Assembly: GCF_002863865.1 (NCBI RefSeq)
Contig: NZ_CP022684.1
Span: 1,046,931 to 1,110,930 of the forward strand
Length of the DNA stretch: 64,000 nt
Reading direction: 5' to 3'
Source: Ketobacter alkanivorans
Lineage (GTDB): Bacteria; Pseudomonadota; Gammaproteobacteria; Pseudomonadales; Ketobacteraceae
Shown here: piece after piece, positions 48,072-58,670 of the stretch
Position numbering within the stretch: the stretch's first letter is position 1
Layout: every line of letters begins with the position of its first letter
The notes under the pieces: model-generated
The model's database searches: none
Seen by the model: the letters and a program-made list of their open reading frames with translations, nothing else
Told to the model about the DNA's origin: nothing
Program-made: the position numbers and the translations under genes

Positions 48072-49271
48072 ATGAATAGCGACCTACAAAAGCTGCAACC
48101 TTACCCTTTTGAAAAACTCGCCCAGTTGTTTGCTGGCGTAAAACACGAGGCTGGGCTGCCGCACATCGCCCTCTCTATTGGTGAACCCAAACACCAAAGC
48201 CCGGCATTTGTAAAAGACAGCATCATTCACAATATCGACAAACTGGCCGTGTACCCCACCACGAAAGGCCTGCCGGAATTGCGTAAAGCCATCAGTCAGT
48301 GGGCCTGTAAACGATTTGAACTGGGCAGCGAGGGCTTGTGCCCCGATACCGAGGTTCTGCCGGTCAACGGCACCCGTGAAGCGCTGTTTGCATTCGCCCA
48401 AGTGGTGGCTGATCGTCATCAGGCCGAACCACTGATTGTGTCTCCGAATCCGTTTTATCAGATCTACGAAGGCGCAGCGTATCTGGCTGGCGTAGAACCG
48501 CACTTTTTACCCTGCCTGCCGGAAAACGGTTTTGTACCTGATTACGATTCGGTGCCTGAGAGCGTCTGGCAACGTTGCCAATTACTGTTCTTGTGTAGCC
48601 CTGGCAATCCAACAGGGGCGGTAACCGACGAGGCGACTCTGCACAAATTGATTGCCTTGGCAGACCAGTATGACTTTGTCATCGCCTCCGATGAATGCTA
48701 TTCCGAAATATACTTCGATGAGACCAACCCACCCGTTGGCTTGTTGCAGGCCTGTAAAAACCTGGGCCGCACCGATTTCAAACGCTGCGTGGTGTTTCAC
48801 AGCCTGTCAAAACGATCCAACCTACCGGGCTTACGTTCCGGCTTCGTCGCAGGCGATGCAGATATCCTGGCTGCGTTTTTAAAGTATCGCACCTACCACG
48901 GTTGCGCCATGCCAGTGCAGCATCAATTGGCCAGCATCGCGGCCTGGTCTGATGAGAGCCACGCGCAGGAAAACCGTCGTATCTATCAGCAAAAATTCAG
49001 TTCCGTGTTAAATGTTCTGGATGGCGTACTGGATGTTCAACGACCTGATGCCAGCTTCTACCTTTGGCCAAAAACGCACATTGCCGATACCGACTTTGCC
49101 CGTGGACTGTTTCAACAACAACATGTCACGGTACTGCCCGGCCGCTATCTTTCGCGCACCATTAACACAATAAACCCGGGGGAAAACCGGGTCAGGATGG
49201 CCTTGGTTGCACCGCTTGAACAGTGCACTGAAGCTGCCGAACGAATCAAACAGTTTGTCCAGTCGTCTTAA
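48072..49271 (+). CDS. dapC: Succinyldiaminopimelate aminotransferase DapC
   Basis: PLP-dependent class I/II aminotransferase that converts N-succinyl-2-amino-6-oxopimelate to N-succinyl-LL-diaminopimelate. It has 399 residues. PLP lysine in [17 protein letters not shown] near 238-254; SPGNPTGAV near 177-185; [11 protein letters not shown] near 207-217. The neighbouring dapD and dapE support DapC rather than another aminotransferase. Forms an apparent operon with glnD (2-base gap) and dapD. Confidence 0.93.
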   Translation: MNSDLQKLQPYPFEKLAQLFAGVKHEAGLPHIALSIGEPKHQSPAFVKDSIIHNIDKLAVYPTTKGLPELRKAISQWACKRFELGSEGLCPDTEVLPVNGTREALFAFAQVVADRHQAEPLIVSPNPFYQIYEGAAYLAGVEPHFLPCLPENGFVPDYDSVPESVWQRCQLLFLCSPGNPTGAVTDEATLHKLIALADQYDFVIASDECYSEIYFDETNPPVGLLQACKNLGRTDFKRCVVFHSLSKRSNLPGLRSGFVAGDADILAAFLKYRTYHGCAMPVQHQLASIAAWSDESHAQENRRIYQQKFSSVLNVLDGVLDVQRPDASFYLWPKTHIADTDFARGLFQQQHVTVLPGRYLSRTINTINPGENRVRMALVAPLEQCTEAAERIKQFVQSS

Positions 49272-49299
49272 GGACAAGTCATTTTACAGGAGACCAATA

Positions 49300-50124
49300 A
49301 TGTCCGATTTGAAATCCATCATAGAGACCGCGTTTGAAAACCGCGCCAGCATTTCCCCTACCAGCGTTGATGCCAGCGTAAAAGCGGCAGTAAGCGATGC
49401 CTTGGCCATGCTCGATAGCGGTGAAGCCCGCGTAGCCGAGAAGCTGGACGGGGACTGGGTGGTAAACCAATGGCTGAAAAAAGCCGTGCTGCTGAGCTTT
49501 CGCATCAACGACAACGCCCCCATTGCAGGACAGTTCACACAGTATTACGACAAAGTACCCTCTAAGTTTGCCAATATGACAGCTGAGGAATTTAAAGCTT
49601 CCGGCGTTCGCGTAGTGCCCCCTGCGGTGGCCCGTGCCGGTAGCTACATCGCACCCAATGTTGTGTTGATGCCTTCCTATGTCAACATTGGCGCCTATGT
49701 CGACAGCGGCACCATGGTAGACACCTGGGCCACCGTTGGCTCCTGTGCCCAGATTGGCAAAAACGTGCATCTGTCTGGCGGTGTTGGCATTGGCGGCGTG
49801 CTGGAACCCCTGCAGGCCGGCCCCACCATCATTGAAGATAACTGCTTTATCGGTGCCCGCTCGGAAGTTGTTGAAGGCGTGGTGGTTGGTGAAGGCTCCG
49901 TTATCTCCATGGGAGTCTACATCGGCCAAAGCACCCGCATCTATGATCGTGAAACCGGCGAAACCCATTATGGTAGAGTGCCAGCAGGATCTGTTGTTGT
50001 ATCCGGCAACCTGCCGTCCGCCTGTGGCAAGTACAGCCTGTACGCCGCCATTATCGTGAAAAAGGTCGACGAGAAAACCCGTGGCAAGGTCGGCATCAAC
50101 GAACTGCTGCGTATTACTGACTAA
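49300..50124 (+). CDS. dapD: Tetrahydrodipicolinate N-succinyltransferase
   Basis: Succinyl-CoA-dependent step of the lysine/DAP succinylase branch, a trimeric left-handed beta-helix enzyme. ATG 49300 (274 aa, [18 protein letters not shown]) is preceded by CAGGAGA and follows dapC by 28 bases; a longer frame would overlap dapC. Family motifs [20 protein letters not shown] near 128-147 and [19 protein letters not shown] near 160-178. Confidence 0.98.
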   Translation: MSDLKSIIETAFENRASISPTSVDASVKAAVSDALAMLDSGEARVAEKLDGDWVVNQWLKKAVLLSFRINDNAPIAGQFTQYYDKVPSKFANMTAEEFKASGVRVVPPAVARAGSYIAPNVVLMPSYVNIGAYVDSGTMVDTWATVGSCAQIGKNVHLSGGVGIGGVLEPLQAGPTIIEDNCFIGARSEVVEGVVVGEGSVISMGVYIGQSTRIYDRETGETHYGRVPAGSVVVSGNLPSACGKYSLYAAIIVKKVDEKTRGKVGINELLRITD

Positions 50125-50194
50125 GTAACACGCTGCAGACCGGCATCAGCAGGGTCGTGACCCGACCCTGCGCCACAGACTTCAAGAGGCCCCC

Positions 50195-50545
50195 ATGACC
50201 ACCACCCTTTACGGCATACCCAATTGCGACACCGTCAAGAAGGCCCGCAAATGGCTGGACGCCAATGGCATCGAATACCGCTTTCATGACTTCCGCAAAG
50301 ACGGCATCAACGAATCCATGATTCGTGAGTGGATGAAAACCCAGCCCCTGGAGATTCTGCTGAATAAGCGCGGCACCACCTGGCGCCAGCTCCCAGACGA
50401 CGTAAAAGACAGCGTAGATGAACGCTGCGCCGTGCAATTAATGGTGGAACACCCCGCCATGATCAAACGCCCGGTCATGGTCAGCGGCAACAACACCAGC
50501 GTTGGCTTTAAAGATCAGGATTTCCAGGCTTTTTTCGGCCTGTAG
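50195..50545 (+). CDS. ArsC/Spx-family protein YffB
   Basis: 116-residue thioredoxin-fold protein of the arsenate reductase ArsC/Spx family. The N-terminus TTTLYGIPNCDTVKKARKWL (2-21) carries a single Cys (PNCDTVKKA) as in YffB. Typical C-terminus KRPVMVSG near 91-98. It is usually found between dapD and dapE in proteobacteria, as here, but its biological role is unsettled (glutathione-linked reduction has been suggested for YffB). Lone Cys and no ArsB nearby argue against arsenate detoxification. Confidence 0.9.
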   Translation: MTTTLYGIPNCDTVKKARKWLDANGIEYRFHDFRKDGINESMIREWMKTQPLEILLNKRGTTWRQLPDDVKDSVDERCAVQLMVEHPAMIKRPVMVSGNNTSVGFKDQDFQAFFGL

Positions 50546-50629
50546 GTCATTCCCTTTGGCGTGCATACCTGACGTTCCCGCTGAGTTGTCTATACTAATT
50601 CATTATATTCAATGAATTTTTAGGACACT

Positions 50630-51376
50630 ATGAGCACCCTACCCTATCTGCTGCCCTGGATTATGTTACTAACCGCCGCTGGCTTGGCTGTAGCGGTGAA
50701 AATGTTACCGCTGAAATCCATCCCCGGTATTGCGGTCATTTCAGTTCTTAGCCTGATCATGTTGGCTGTTGCCATCTATGCCAATGTCGTCAGCAGCCAG
50801 CAGTTTGCAATGGTGGAAGAAAAAAACGCCGCTCTGGCTGAGATCGAGGATTGGAAGTACAGTCACCTGGACGAGCTGACCTTGATCCTGGCCCAACTCA
50901 AACCACCCTCCGATGAAGAGCAGGCGCTGCTTAAAGAGTTGATCAGTTATGGCTGGCTGCGCCAAAACCCAGCCATTACCCACGCCCAGCAATCACACCA
51001 GGCCCGGCAGCGCTTAATGGAACAGTACCAACCCAGTAAGCCCATGTTAATTAAAGGAATACCCACCTCGGTGGACGGCAACATCGTAAACCTGGCGCTG
51101 CGTGAAATAGGCTATCTGGTACTGCCCTATCGGGAGGACGAAACACCGGAAGCAGACGTGAACATCATTTATTTCGGCCGCGATATGGAGCTGATCGAAG
51201 TGAAGCTGGCCGCGCTGACATTGATGCAGGCCGGTGTAGACCTCAAGGCCATCAAGCCCTTCCCCAAAGCCACCCAGGGCAATATACGGGCGGTAAAAAT
51301 TGAATGGAACAAGTACTACGAAGGCCGCAAGTCGGTGCTACCCGACGAGGTAGAGGCCGCCAAGGCGTTCAACTGA
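50630..51376 (+). CDS. Membrane protein of unknown function in the dap cluster
   Basis: 248 residues, not recognised. Two hydrophobic segments (about 6-24 and 32-54) form a hairpin, then a soluble part starts with a helical, coiled-coil-like stretch (QQFAMVEEKNAALAEIEDWK) and ends in a mixed alpha/beta domain (IPTSVDGNIVNLALREIGYL; VNIIYFGRDMELIEVKLAAL). The orientation suggests a cytoplasmic globular domain. Located between the yffB-like gene and dapE on the same strand with 84-base gaps, so probably expressed independently or weakly coupled. No motif for an enzyme is visible. Confidence 0.75.
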   Translation: MSTLPYLLPWIMLLTAAGLAVAVKMLPLKSIPGIAVISVLSLIMLAVAIYANVVSSQQFAMVEEKNAALAEIEDWKYSHLDELTLILAQLKPPSDEEQALLKELISYGWLRQNPAITHAQQSHQARQRLMEQYQPSKPMLIKGIPTSVDGNIVNLALREIGYLVLPYREDETPEADVNIIYFGRDMELIEVKLAALTLMQAGVDLKAIKPFPKATQGNIRAVKIEWNKYYEGRKSVLPDEVEAAKAFN

Positions 51377-51450
51377 GGGTTTAACCAACGACGAGTCAAA
51401 CTGGCATTCGGTAATAGGCCCGGCTTTTGGTATCATAGCCGGCCCTTTAA

Positions 51451-52617
<1,167 letters not shown>

Positions 52618-52628
52618 GCGGACCCTCA

Positions 52629-53030
52629 ATGAGCAACGATTCCCTATCCCATCTGGACGACCTGGAAATCTACGTAGACAACAACGATGTGGAGGCCATT
52701 ACTGCGTGGCTTGGCAATGCACTGCCCCATTTCGAAGTGACCCGCAGCAGCAAAAAGGGCTGCAAGTTTCGCTGCGGCCAAACCGGCCTGGTGGCCAGTG
52801 GCATGGTGGTACTGAACGCAGGGCGCACCGGCTTCACATCGGTATGGATCGACAGCAAAGATACCCCGTGGGCTGACGATGTAGAAATGGGCCGCTCTGC
52901 CTTCAGCGCACTCAACAGCGAAGTGCGTTGCGTAGAAAGTGCCTGGAGCAATGGCGACGATCCAGATCAGTGGCTACAGATCAACGCACAGGGCGAACAC
53001 GTTATACAGTGGGTTACCGAGGAATCGTAA
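52629..53030 (+). CDS. Small conserved-looking protein of unknown function
   Basis: 133 residues, not recognised. It starts 11 bases after dapE, so it is likely cotranscribed with it. No signal peptide or membrane segment. Acidic, with N-terminal DDLEIYVDNNDVEAITAWLG and a beta-rich middle (ASGMVVLNAGRTGFTSVWID). Three cysteines but no CXXC metal site. Composition and codon use look like the neighbours, so I accept it as real. Confidence 0.7.
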   Translation: MSNDSLSHLDDLEIYVDNNDVEAITAWLGNALPHFEVTRSSKKGCKFRCGQTGLVASGMVVLNAGRTGFTSVWIDSKDTPWADDVEMGRSAFSALNSEVRCVESAWSNGDDPDQWLQINAQGEHVIQWVTEES

Positions 53031-53044
53031 CCCACTCTTATCAC

Positions 53045-54004
53045 TTAAGCGGACACTAGCGCAGACTGCCCCAGAATCAACTTGTTGAGGGTTCCGGTCA
53101 CCAAGCCTGGGGTATGCTTTCCCTTAAGACGGCGCTGAGCTTCGATATAAGGGGGCAAATACTTGAGGTGATTGGGCAGGTGAGGATAAACCCGCTTAAT
53201 CAACCGGATGTTACGCTCAAATAATTGACGACTCCTTGGAGTATCGGGTGTCATCCCATACTGCTCACGGATTGGCTCCGGCAACAACAGCGACGTAATG
53301 ATCTCATAACGATTCAGTACAGGCTTCAATATGGGGCTGAAGGTAAACAGAAACCCACCGATCTCTTGCGCCGCTGCCTGTACACTGAGCTGATCGGAAT
53401 ACCACATTTGCTCGTTGTATTCCAAAAACTCATTCCAGTTCGGGGGCAAGGCTTGCTCTGGAATGCCAAACAGATAAGCGAACATTTTCGATTCCTGGTA
53501 ATAACGCTCCTTCTCTTCTGCGGTAAGCGGGCCGACAAACATTTCATACATTTTCACCGCCCCCTCCCACAATGTTGCGTGCACCCAGATCATGGCATTC
53601 ACTTCATTGGCCATATAGCGACTGCCATCGGCAAAGGCACCCGACGCCTCCTCGACCTTGCCGACAATTTTGCGATGAATGTCGTGCACTTTAAGAGAGC
53701 TGTTAACCACTTGATCTAAATTGCCAAACACCATGGCAAACACATTGGTAAAGGTGCCGCGAAAACGCCCCAGAGGATCATCCAAGGTACGGGAATGCTG
53801 CTTAACGCCATTGGCAACCCAGGGATGAGCCGTTTGCAACAACACCGCACGCCCCGCTCCAACAAAACTGGCGGAGTGACGAATCACACGCCAGAACATG
53901 CTGTCAGGCCCAAAAATGCCCGCAGCGGGGTTTATTACCTGCCCCTTCATTTCTTCCAACTGTGCAATCAATTGATCCCGCGTGACCGGCTGAACCGAGG
54001 CCAT
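53045..54004 (-). CDS. Oxygenase MpaB / DUF2236 family protein
   Basis: 319-residue all-helical protein of the MpaB/rubber-oxygenase-like family (DUF2236), whose founding members bind haem and cleave or oxidise hydrophobic substrates. Recognisable segments are RHSASFVGAGRAVLLQTAHP near 42-61 and FADGSRYMANEVNAMIWVHA near 121-140, the latter including WVHATLWEG. No signal peptide. The role in this organism is unknown; relatives are abundant in lipid- and alkane-using bacteria. Divergent from an O-methyltransferase gene with a 161-base shared upstream region. Confidence 0.82.
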   Translation of the reverse strand: MASVQPVTRDQLIAQLEEMKGQVINPAAGIFGPDSMFWRVIRHSASFVGAGRAVLLQTAHPWVANGVKQHSRTLDDPLGRFRGTFTNVFAMVFGNLDQVVNSSLKVHDIHRKIVGKVEEASGAFADGSRYMANEVNAMIWVHATLWEGAVKMYEMFVGPLTAEEKERYYQESKMFAYLFGIPEQALPPNWNEFLEYNEQMWYSDQLSVQAAAQEIGGFLFTFSPILKPVLNRYEIITSLLLPEPIREQYGMTPDTPRSRQLFERNIRLIKRVYPHLPNHLKYLPPYIEAQRRLKGKHTPGLVTGTLNKLILGQSALVSA

Positions 54005-54165
54005 GGTTTACCCTCCAAAACAGACAACAACAAAACACCACAATCGTGTTCTAATAACAGGCTTCCATTGAACCGTTTTTGTCGGCCAAGCCTCAATGGC
54101 GCGATCAGCCAGCAACCGTGATAGTTGCTGCCACAGCAACCCCAAAGCCCAAAGGAGACGTCAAC

Positions 54166-54828
54166 ATGTCCAACACCCCCACCCTGGATCTACGCGCAAT
54201 CTACGGCTACGTACAGGAGCAATCCATTCGGGATGACGCCCTGTTGCAAAGCTTGCGACAGGAGACAGCGAAAGACGAAATGGCTCGCATGCAAATCGCA
54301 CCGGAACAGGGTCAGTTTATGGCTTTGCTGGTAAAACTGATTGATGCACGCCGCATCATTGAAGTGGGCACCTTCACAGGCTACAGCAGCCTGTGTATGG
54401 CCAGAGCCCTGCCACAAGATGGTGAGTTGATTTGCTGTGACGTCAATGAGGATTGGACCAACATCGCCAAACAGTACTGGCAACAAGCAGGCGTGCAACA
54501 GAAAATAAAACTGGTGCTGGCACCGGCAGCCGATACATTGCAATCACTGCTGGATGAAGGTGGCGCAGGCAAGTTTGACTTAGCCTTTATCGACGCCGAC
54601 AAAGAAAATTATGACCGTTACTATGAGCAATGCCTGGAGCTGATTCGACCCAACGGACTCATCCTGCTGGACAACATGTTATGGAGCGGAAGGGTCGCCG
54701 ATGAGAGTTGTGTGGACGTGGACACGGAAGCTCTGAGAGCGTTGAATAAAAAGCTGAAAAACGATCAGAGGATAGACCTGAGCCTGCTGACTATCGCCGA
54801 TGGAATCAGCCTGATCAGAAAGCGATAA
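54166..54828 (+). CDS. O-methyltransferase, CCoAOMT family
   Basis: 220-residue class I SAM methyltransferase (start ATG 54166, with AAAGGAG seven bases upstream; a longer frame is rejected). SAM-binding loop EVGTFTGYSSLCMARA near 66-81; metal/catechol motif LAFIDADKENYDRYYEQCLE near 139-158; LLDNMLWSGRVAD near 168-180. The family methylates catechol-like hydroxyls with a divalent metal. The natural substrate here is not evident; quinone or aromatic intermediates are possible. Monocistronic. Confidence 0.9.
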   Translation: MSNTPTLDLRAIYGYVQEQSIRDDALLQSLRQETAKDEMARMQIAPEQGQFMALLVKLIDARRIIEVGTFTGYSSLCMARALPQDGELICCDVNEDWTNIAKQYWQQAGVQQKIKLVLAPAADTLQSLLDEGGAGKFDLAFIDADKENYDRYYEQCLELIRPNGLILLDNMLWSGRVADESCVDVDTEALRALNKKLKNDQRIDLSLLTIADGISLIRKR

Positions 54829-55321
54829 TGCCTTAAAAATCAATTAGATCGACCTACCCGATCGCGAAAAAAAGCCTGCTTCACCATAGCTGAGGAGAGT
54901 CATTCGGAAGGCAAGACAATTTGAGCGATCGGGTAGTCGAGACCCTGATAATAGACCGCAAAAACTCTCATAAGCAAGGGCTGAAACCGATAAATTCTGT
55001 AGTAATTTTTAGCCAGTTTTTCGGTTAGCGCCCGCTTACATTTAACAGCCTGAGCTGCATACCTTTTTACATAGCCTAATATTAGTAGGCAAAATGCCTG
55101 CCAGAAAAAAGAAATTTATACTGGCTAATAAGACAGCTATTCCAAAGCCGATTTGTCTATTTTTTGTTCGGTCATAATTGCCCTAATATGTCTCAGAGCA
55201 ATTAAAGTGCAAAGCGGGGCAAAAATATGTGCATTTGGAAGGCAATGCCTTTTATGTACCGCATGCCAAGAGTAACATTGCTTCAAGCGAAGGCCAGACC
55301 CGCCAGCATAAAGGATTGACT
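54829..55321. other. Large intergenic region with inverted repeat
   Basis: 493 bases between the O-methyltransferase and the molybdopterin enzyme, with no credible open frame. It contains the perfect 12-bp inverted repeat at 54854-54865 and 54925-54936 (listed separately) and a shorter pair TAGCCAGT (about 55009) / ACTGGCTA (about 55119). TATACT near 55117 could be a -10. The last bases (AAAGGA) are the ribosome binding site of the next gene. A small RNA could be encoded here but cannot be proved from sequence. Confidence 0.5.
54854..54936. repeat. 12-bp inverted repeat CTACCCGATCGC, 59-bp spacer
   Basis: CTACCCGATCGC (54854-54865) and its exact reverse complement GCGATCGGGTAG (54925-54936). 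Both arms contain the palindrome CGATCG. With a one-base bulge the pairing extends by TCGA outside. No T-run follows, so it is not a standard terminator. Confidence 0.8.
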
Positions 55322-57652
55322 ATGCCTCAACCGCAAAAACATCTGCGTACCTGTAATCTCTGTGAAGCCATGTGCGGCATCGAAATCACCCATGATCAGG
55401 GCCATATACTGGCGATTAAGGGCGATCCCGGCGACCCCCTCAGTAAAGGCCATATCTGCCCCAAAGCCGTGGCTCTGCAAGATCTGCATGAGGATCCTGA
55501 CCGACTCAAGTACCCCCTTCTGAAAACGCCAGAGGGCTGGGAGCAAATCAGCTGGGAGAACGCCCTGAATGAAGTGGCCTCGCGTCTGCGCAACATTCAG
55601 GCGAAACACGGCAACAACGCCGTCGGCATTTATCTGGGCAACCCCACCATCCACAACCTGGGCAGCATGCTGACCCTGATGCCATTCCTGTCTGCCCTGG
55701 GCACCAGCAACCGCTTCAGCGCTACCTCCGTGGATCAATTGGCCCCCATGCTGGTGGCCATGAAAATGTTTGGCAACCAGCTGATGATTCCGATACCGGA
55801 CATCGATCGCACCGATATGATGATCTGCCTTGGTGCGAACCCAATGGCCAGTAACGGCAGCCTGATGACGGCTCCAGGGTTCAAAAATCGCGTCAAGGCG
55901 CTGCAGGATCGGGGCGGTAAACTGATCGTAATTGATCCACGGCTGACCGAAACCGCCAAAATAGCCGATGAACACCACTTTATTCGCCCCGGAACCGATG
56001 CGTTATTGTTGATGGCCATGCTCCACACCCTGTTTCGCCAGGATCTGGTGGATACCGGACGCCTCACCAATCATCTGCAAGGCATTAATATCGTCAAAAA
56101 CATGGTGGTGGGATTTACACCGCAAAAGGTTGCACGCATCACCGGCATGAAAGCCAAAGACATTCGCCAGTTGGCGATAAACTTTGCCAAGGCACCCAGC
56201 GCCTGTTTCTACGGTCGCATGGGTGCATCCACCCAAGAATTTGGCACCCTCACCAACTGGCTTATCACCGTATTCAACACCCTCACCGGCAACCTGGATG
56301 AGCCCGGTGGAGTCATGTTCACTCGCCCTGCGGTGGATCTACCCGGGCTGGCGAATGTGAGCGGAAACACCGGCAGCTTTAACTCACGTAAAAGTCGAGT
56401 ACGTAAATACCCTGAATTCGGTGGTGAGTTCCCCGCCTCCACCCTGGCAGACGAGATGCTCACCCCCGGTAAAGGTCAAATTCGTGCCTTCGTAACCTCT
56501 GCTGGCAACCCAGTCTTATCACTGCCCAACGGCCGCAAAGTTGAAAAGGCGCTGCAGCAGCTGGACTTCATGGTATCTGTGGATTTCTACCTAAACGAAA
56601 CCACTCGCCACGCCCACATTATTCTGCCCCCCACCGGCCCACTGGAACACGGACACTATGATCTGGCGTTGAATATGATGACGGTGCGTAATACCGCAAA
56701 ATACTCCAGCGCCCTTTACAAACCCATGCCTGACACCCGCCACGACTGGCAGATATTCAACGAGCTGACACGGCGCCTGCAATCACATTCACCACTGAAG
56801 TGGGCCGCCAGTGAAGCGCAATATCTGGCCATCAAAAAATTGGGTGACGAAGGCATGCTGGATCTGGCCCTGAAAGCTGGCCCCTATGGGCGACAACCGG
56901 AAGCGCTTTCGGATATGCAAAAACGCATGGCCCGCTTTATGTACAAGCGCTTCCCCGCCAGCGGCATCAGCGCTTTGCTGGATGTGAGCCCATACAGCCG
57001 CCATACCCGTGGCGAACAGCACAATCTGAGCCTGAAGAAACTAAAGCAGAATCCCCACGGTATTGATCTGGGGCCGCTGCAGCCATGCCTGCCGGAACGA
57101 TTAGGCACTCAAGGCAAAAGCATCAACCTGGTGCCAAAGTTGTTTATGAAAGACATCGTGCGCCTGCAAAAGCGCCTAGAGCGCAAAACCAAACCCGCGC
57201 CCGACTCTTTTGCCCTGATCGGACGGCGGGATGTGCGCAGCAACAACTCCTGGATGCACAATAGCGAACGGCTGGTGAAGGGCAAAAATCGCTGCACTGC
57301 GCTGTTACATCCTGACGACGCGAAAAAGTTGGGCATCAATAACGGCGACAACATCATTGTCAGCACACGGATTGGTGAAATCGAACTACCGGCCCAAATC
57401 ACCGAAGAGATTATGCCCAGCGTACTCTGTGTACCACACGGCTGGGGCCACCAACGTACCGGCACCCAACTTTCGGTGGCAGAAAAACATGCCGGGGTCA
57501 GCGTGAACGACATCACTGACGACTACAGCATTGATGCACTGACCGGCGTAGCCGCCTTCAACGGCCAGCAGGTCACTGTCAGCACCATCAAAATTGAAAA
57601 GAATGTGGTGCGGCTGAACGACAAACGATTGGCCTCAAGTTCAGCATCATAA
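55322..57652 (+). CDS. Molybdopterin oxidoreductase, bis-MGD family
   Basis: 776-residue enzyme of the DMSO reductase superfamily. Start ATG 55322 has AAAGGA upstream; an in-frame GTG 93 bases earlier adds a non-family N-terminus. The N-terminal [4Fe-4S] site is C11-x2-C14-x3-C18-x27-C46. Molybdopterin domains follow (LGANPMASNGSL near 177-188; TSAGNPVLSLPNGRK near 391-405), then the C-terminal MGD-binding domain (LGINNGDNIIVSTRIGEIEL near 671-690). No Tat signal, so cytoplasmic. Electron partner and substrate are unknown. mobA at 9.6 kb would supply the guanylylated cofactor. Confidence 0.93.
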   Translation: MPQPQKHLRTCNLCEAMCGIEITHDQGHILAIKGDPGDPLSKGHICPKAVALQDLHEDPDRLKYPLLKTPEGWEQISWENALNEVASRLRNIQAKHGNNAVGIYLGNPTIHNLGSMLTLMPFLSALGTSNRFSATSVDQLAPMLVAMKMFGNQLMIPIPDIDRTDMMICLGANPMASNGSLMTAPGFKNRVKALQDRGGKLIVIDPRLTETAKIADEHHFIRPGTDALLLMAMLHTLFRQDLVDTGRLTNHLQGINIVKNMVVGFTPQKVARITGMKAKDIRQLAINFAKAPSACFYGRMGASTQEFGTLTNWLITVFNTLTGNLDEPGGVMFTRPAVDLPGLANVSGNTGSFNSRKSRVRKYPEFGGEFPASTLADEMLTPGKGQIRAFVTSAGNPVLSLPNGRKVEKALQQLDFMVSVDFYLNETTRHAHIILPPTGPLEHGHYDLALNMMTVRNTAKYSSALYKPMPDTRHDWQIFNELTRRLQSHSPLKWAASEAQYLAIKKLGDEGMLDLALKAGPYGRQPEALSDMQKRMARFMYKRFPASGISALLDVSPYSRHTRGEQHNLSLKKLKQNPHGIDLGPLQPCLPERLGTQGKSINLVPKLFMKDIVRLQKRLERKTKPAPDSFALIGRRDVRSNNSWMHNSERLVKGKNRCTALLHPDDAKKLGINNGDNIIVSTRIGEIELPAQITEEIMPSVLCVPHGWGHQRTGTQLSVAEKHAGVSVNDITDDYSIDALTGVAAFNGQQVTVSTIKIEKNVVRLNDKRLASSSAS

Positions 57653-57701
57653 GTTTAATTTTTTGACCAAAATAAGGTGCCAAGTGCACCGGGAGCAGAA
57701 C

Positions 57702-58607
57702 ATGAACACATCAAGAATTACGTTTATCGCCCTAATCTGCGGGCTGGCTCTGGCTGCCTGTGGAGGCGGTGGCGGCGGTGAAGGCAATAGCCAACGCAGT
57801 GCCGGTACGGGTAACTTAACCCTCGGCATTACTGATGCTCCGGTTGACGGTGCCAAAGAAGTCTGGATCACCATTGATGAAATCCTCCTGAAGCGATCCG
57901 GCAGCAATGAAAAAAGAATTGCGCTGAGCGGCCCCGACGTAGACCCCGTAGACGGCACTTTGGAAGTAAACCTGCTGGCCCTGTCGGGGGGTGTCGTCAA
58001 GCAGCTCTTCACCAGTGAATCGGTTACCTCCGGTGACTACCAGTGGGTGCGTTTCAGCTTGGTGGAAAATAGCGCGCGCATCGTGTGGGAAGACAACTCT
58101 GAAGACCCACTAGAGCTACCCGCCAATAAAAACGAACTCAAAACCAGCGGTGGATTCAGCGTAGGTTCCGGTGATTCTGTTGCCTACGTAATGGACTGGG
58201 ATCTGCGCAAGTCCATTGTGGAGCGCAACAGCGGCTATCTGCTGAAGCCCGTCATTCACATCAAGCGGGACGACGAGTTCGCCCACGTCACCGGATCGGT
58301 GAACGACTCCCTCTATAACACCTGCGATGCGGACGACGTGCCAATGGTATATGTTTTTAACGGTACCGATGTAACACCAAAAGATATGAGCAACGTGGTC
58401 TTCCCCACCATGTCGGCACCGGTCAGTCCCGACCCCAACCAATCTTTCTATATTGGCCCGGTGGACGCCGACAATTATACCCTGGCCTTTGTCTGCAACG
58501 GTCAGGACGATAATCCCGAAGTGGACGACAACATTGTGTTCCCGGCAGAAGGTACCATTAATGTCACGTTACAAGTTGGCCAAAACACGGCGATCGTCAT
58601 TCCCTGA
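57702..58607 (+). CDS. DUF4382 lipoprotein
   Basis: 301 residues. Signal peptide with lipobox LALAACG (Cys at residue 20), then a Gly-rich linker (GGGGGGEG). The DUF4382 domain starts LTLGITDAPVDGAKEVWITI (about 39-58), with a beta-sandwich fold and the typical WDLRKSIV segment near 167-174. A second, carboxypeptidase-regulatory-like part (GPVDADNYTLAFVCNGQDDN near 254-273) ends the protein. Outer-membrane or surface lipoprotein of unknown role. It starts 49 bases after the oxidoreductase but has its own good AGGAGC-like site; cotranscription is uncertain. Confidence 0.85.
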   Translation: MNTSRITFIALICGLALAACGGGGGGEGNSQRSAGTGNLTLGITDAPVDGAKEVWITIDEILLKRSGSNEKRIALSGPDVDPVDGTLEVNLLALSGGVVKQLFTSESVTSGDYQWVRFSLVENSARIVWEDNSEDPLELPANKNELKTSGGFSVGSGDSVAYVMDWDLRKSIVERNSGYLLKPVIHIKRDDEFAHVTGSVNDSLYNTCDADDVPMVYVFNGTDVTPKDMSNVVFPTMSAPVSPDPNQSFYIGPVDADNYTLAFVCNGQDDNPEVDDNIVFPAEGTINVTLQVGQNTAIVIP

Positions 58608-58670
58608 ACCAAGCAGCATTCTGTGGCATAATCCTGATCAATTCAGTCAACGACTGGCATCAGGAACCAC

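Noticed and set aside
50195-50545. Arsenate reductase in a resistance operon
   Set aside because: Position between dapD and dapE and the single Cys fit the YffB group; no arsB, acr3 or arsR nearby.
54829-55321. Prophage or integrative element attachment region
   Set aside because: No integrase, no direct repeats flanking a block, and no tRNA at this site; only an inverted repeat is present.
55283-55978. Minus-strand open frame of 231 codons
   Set aside because: Opposite the molybdopterin oxidoreductase, whose Fe-S and cofactor motifs are clear on the plus strand.
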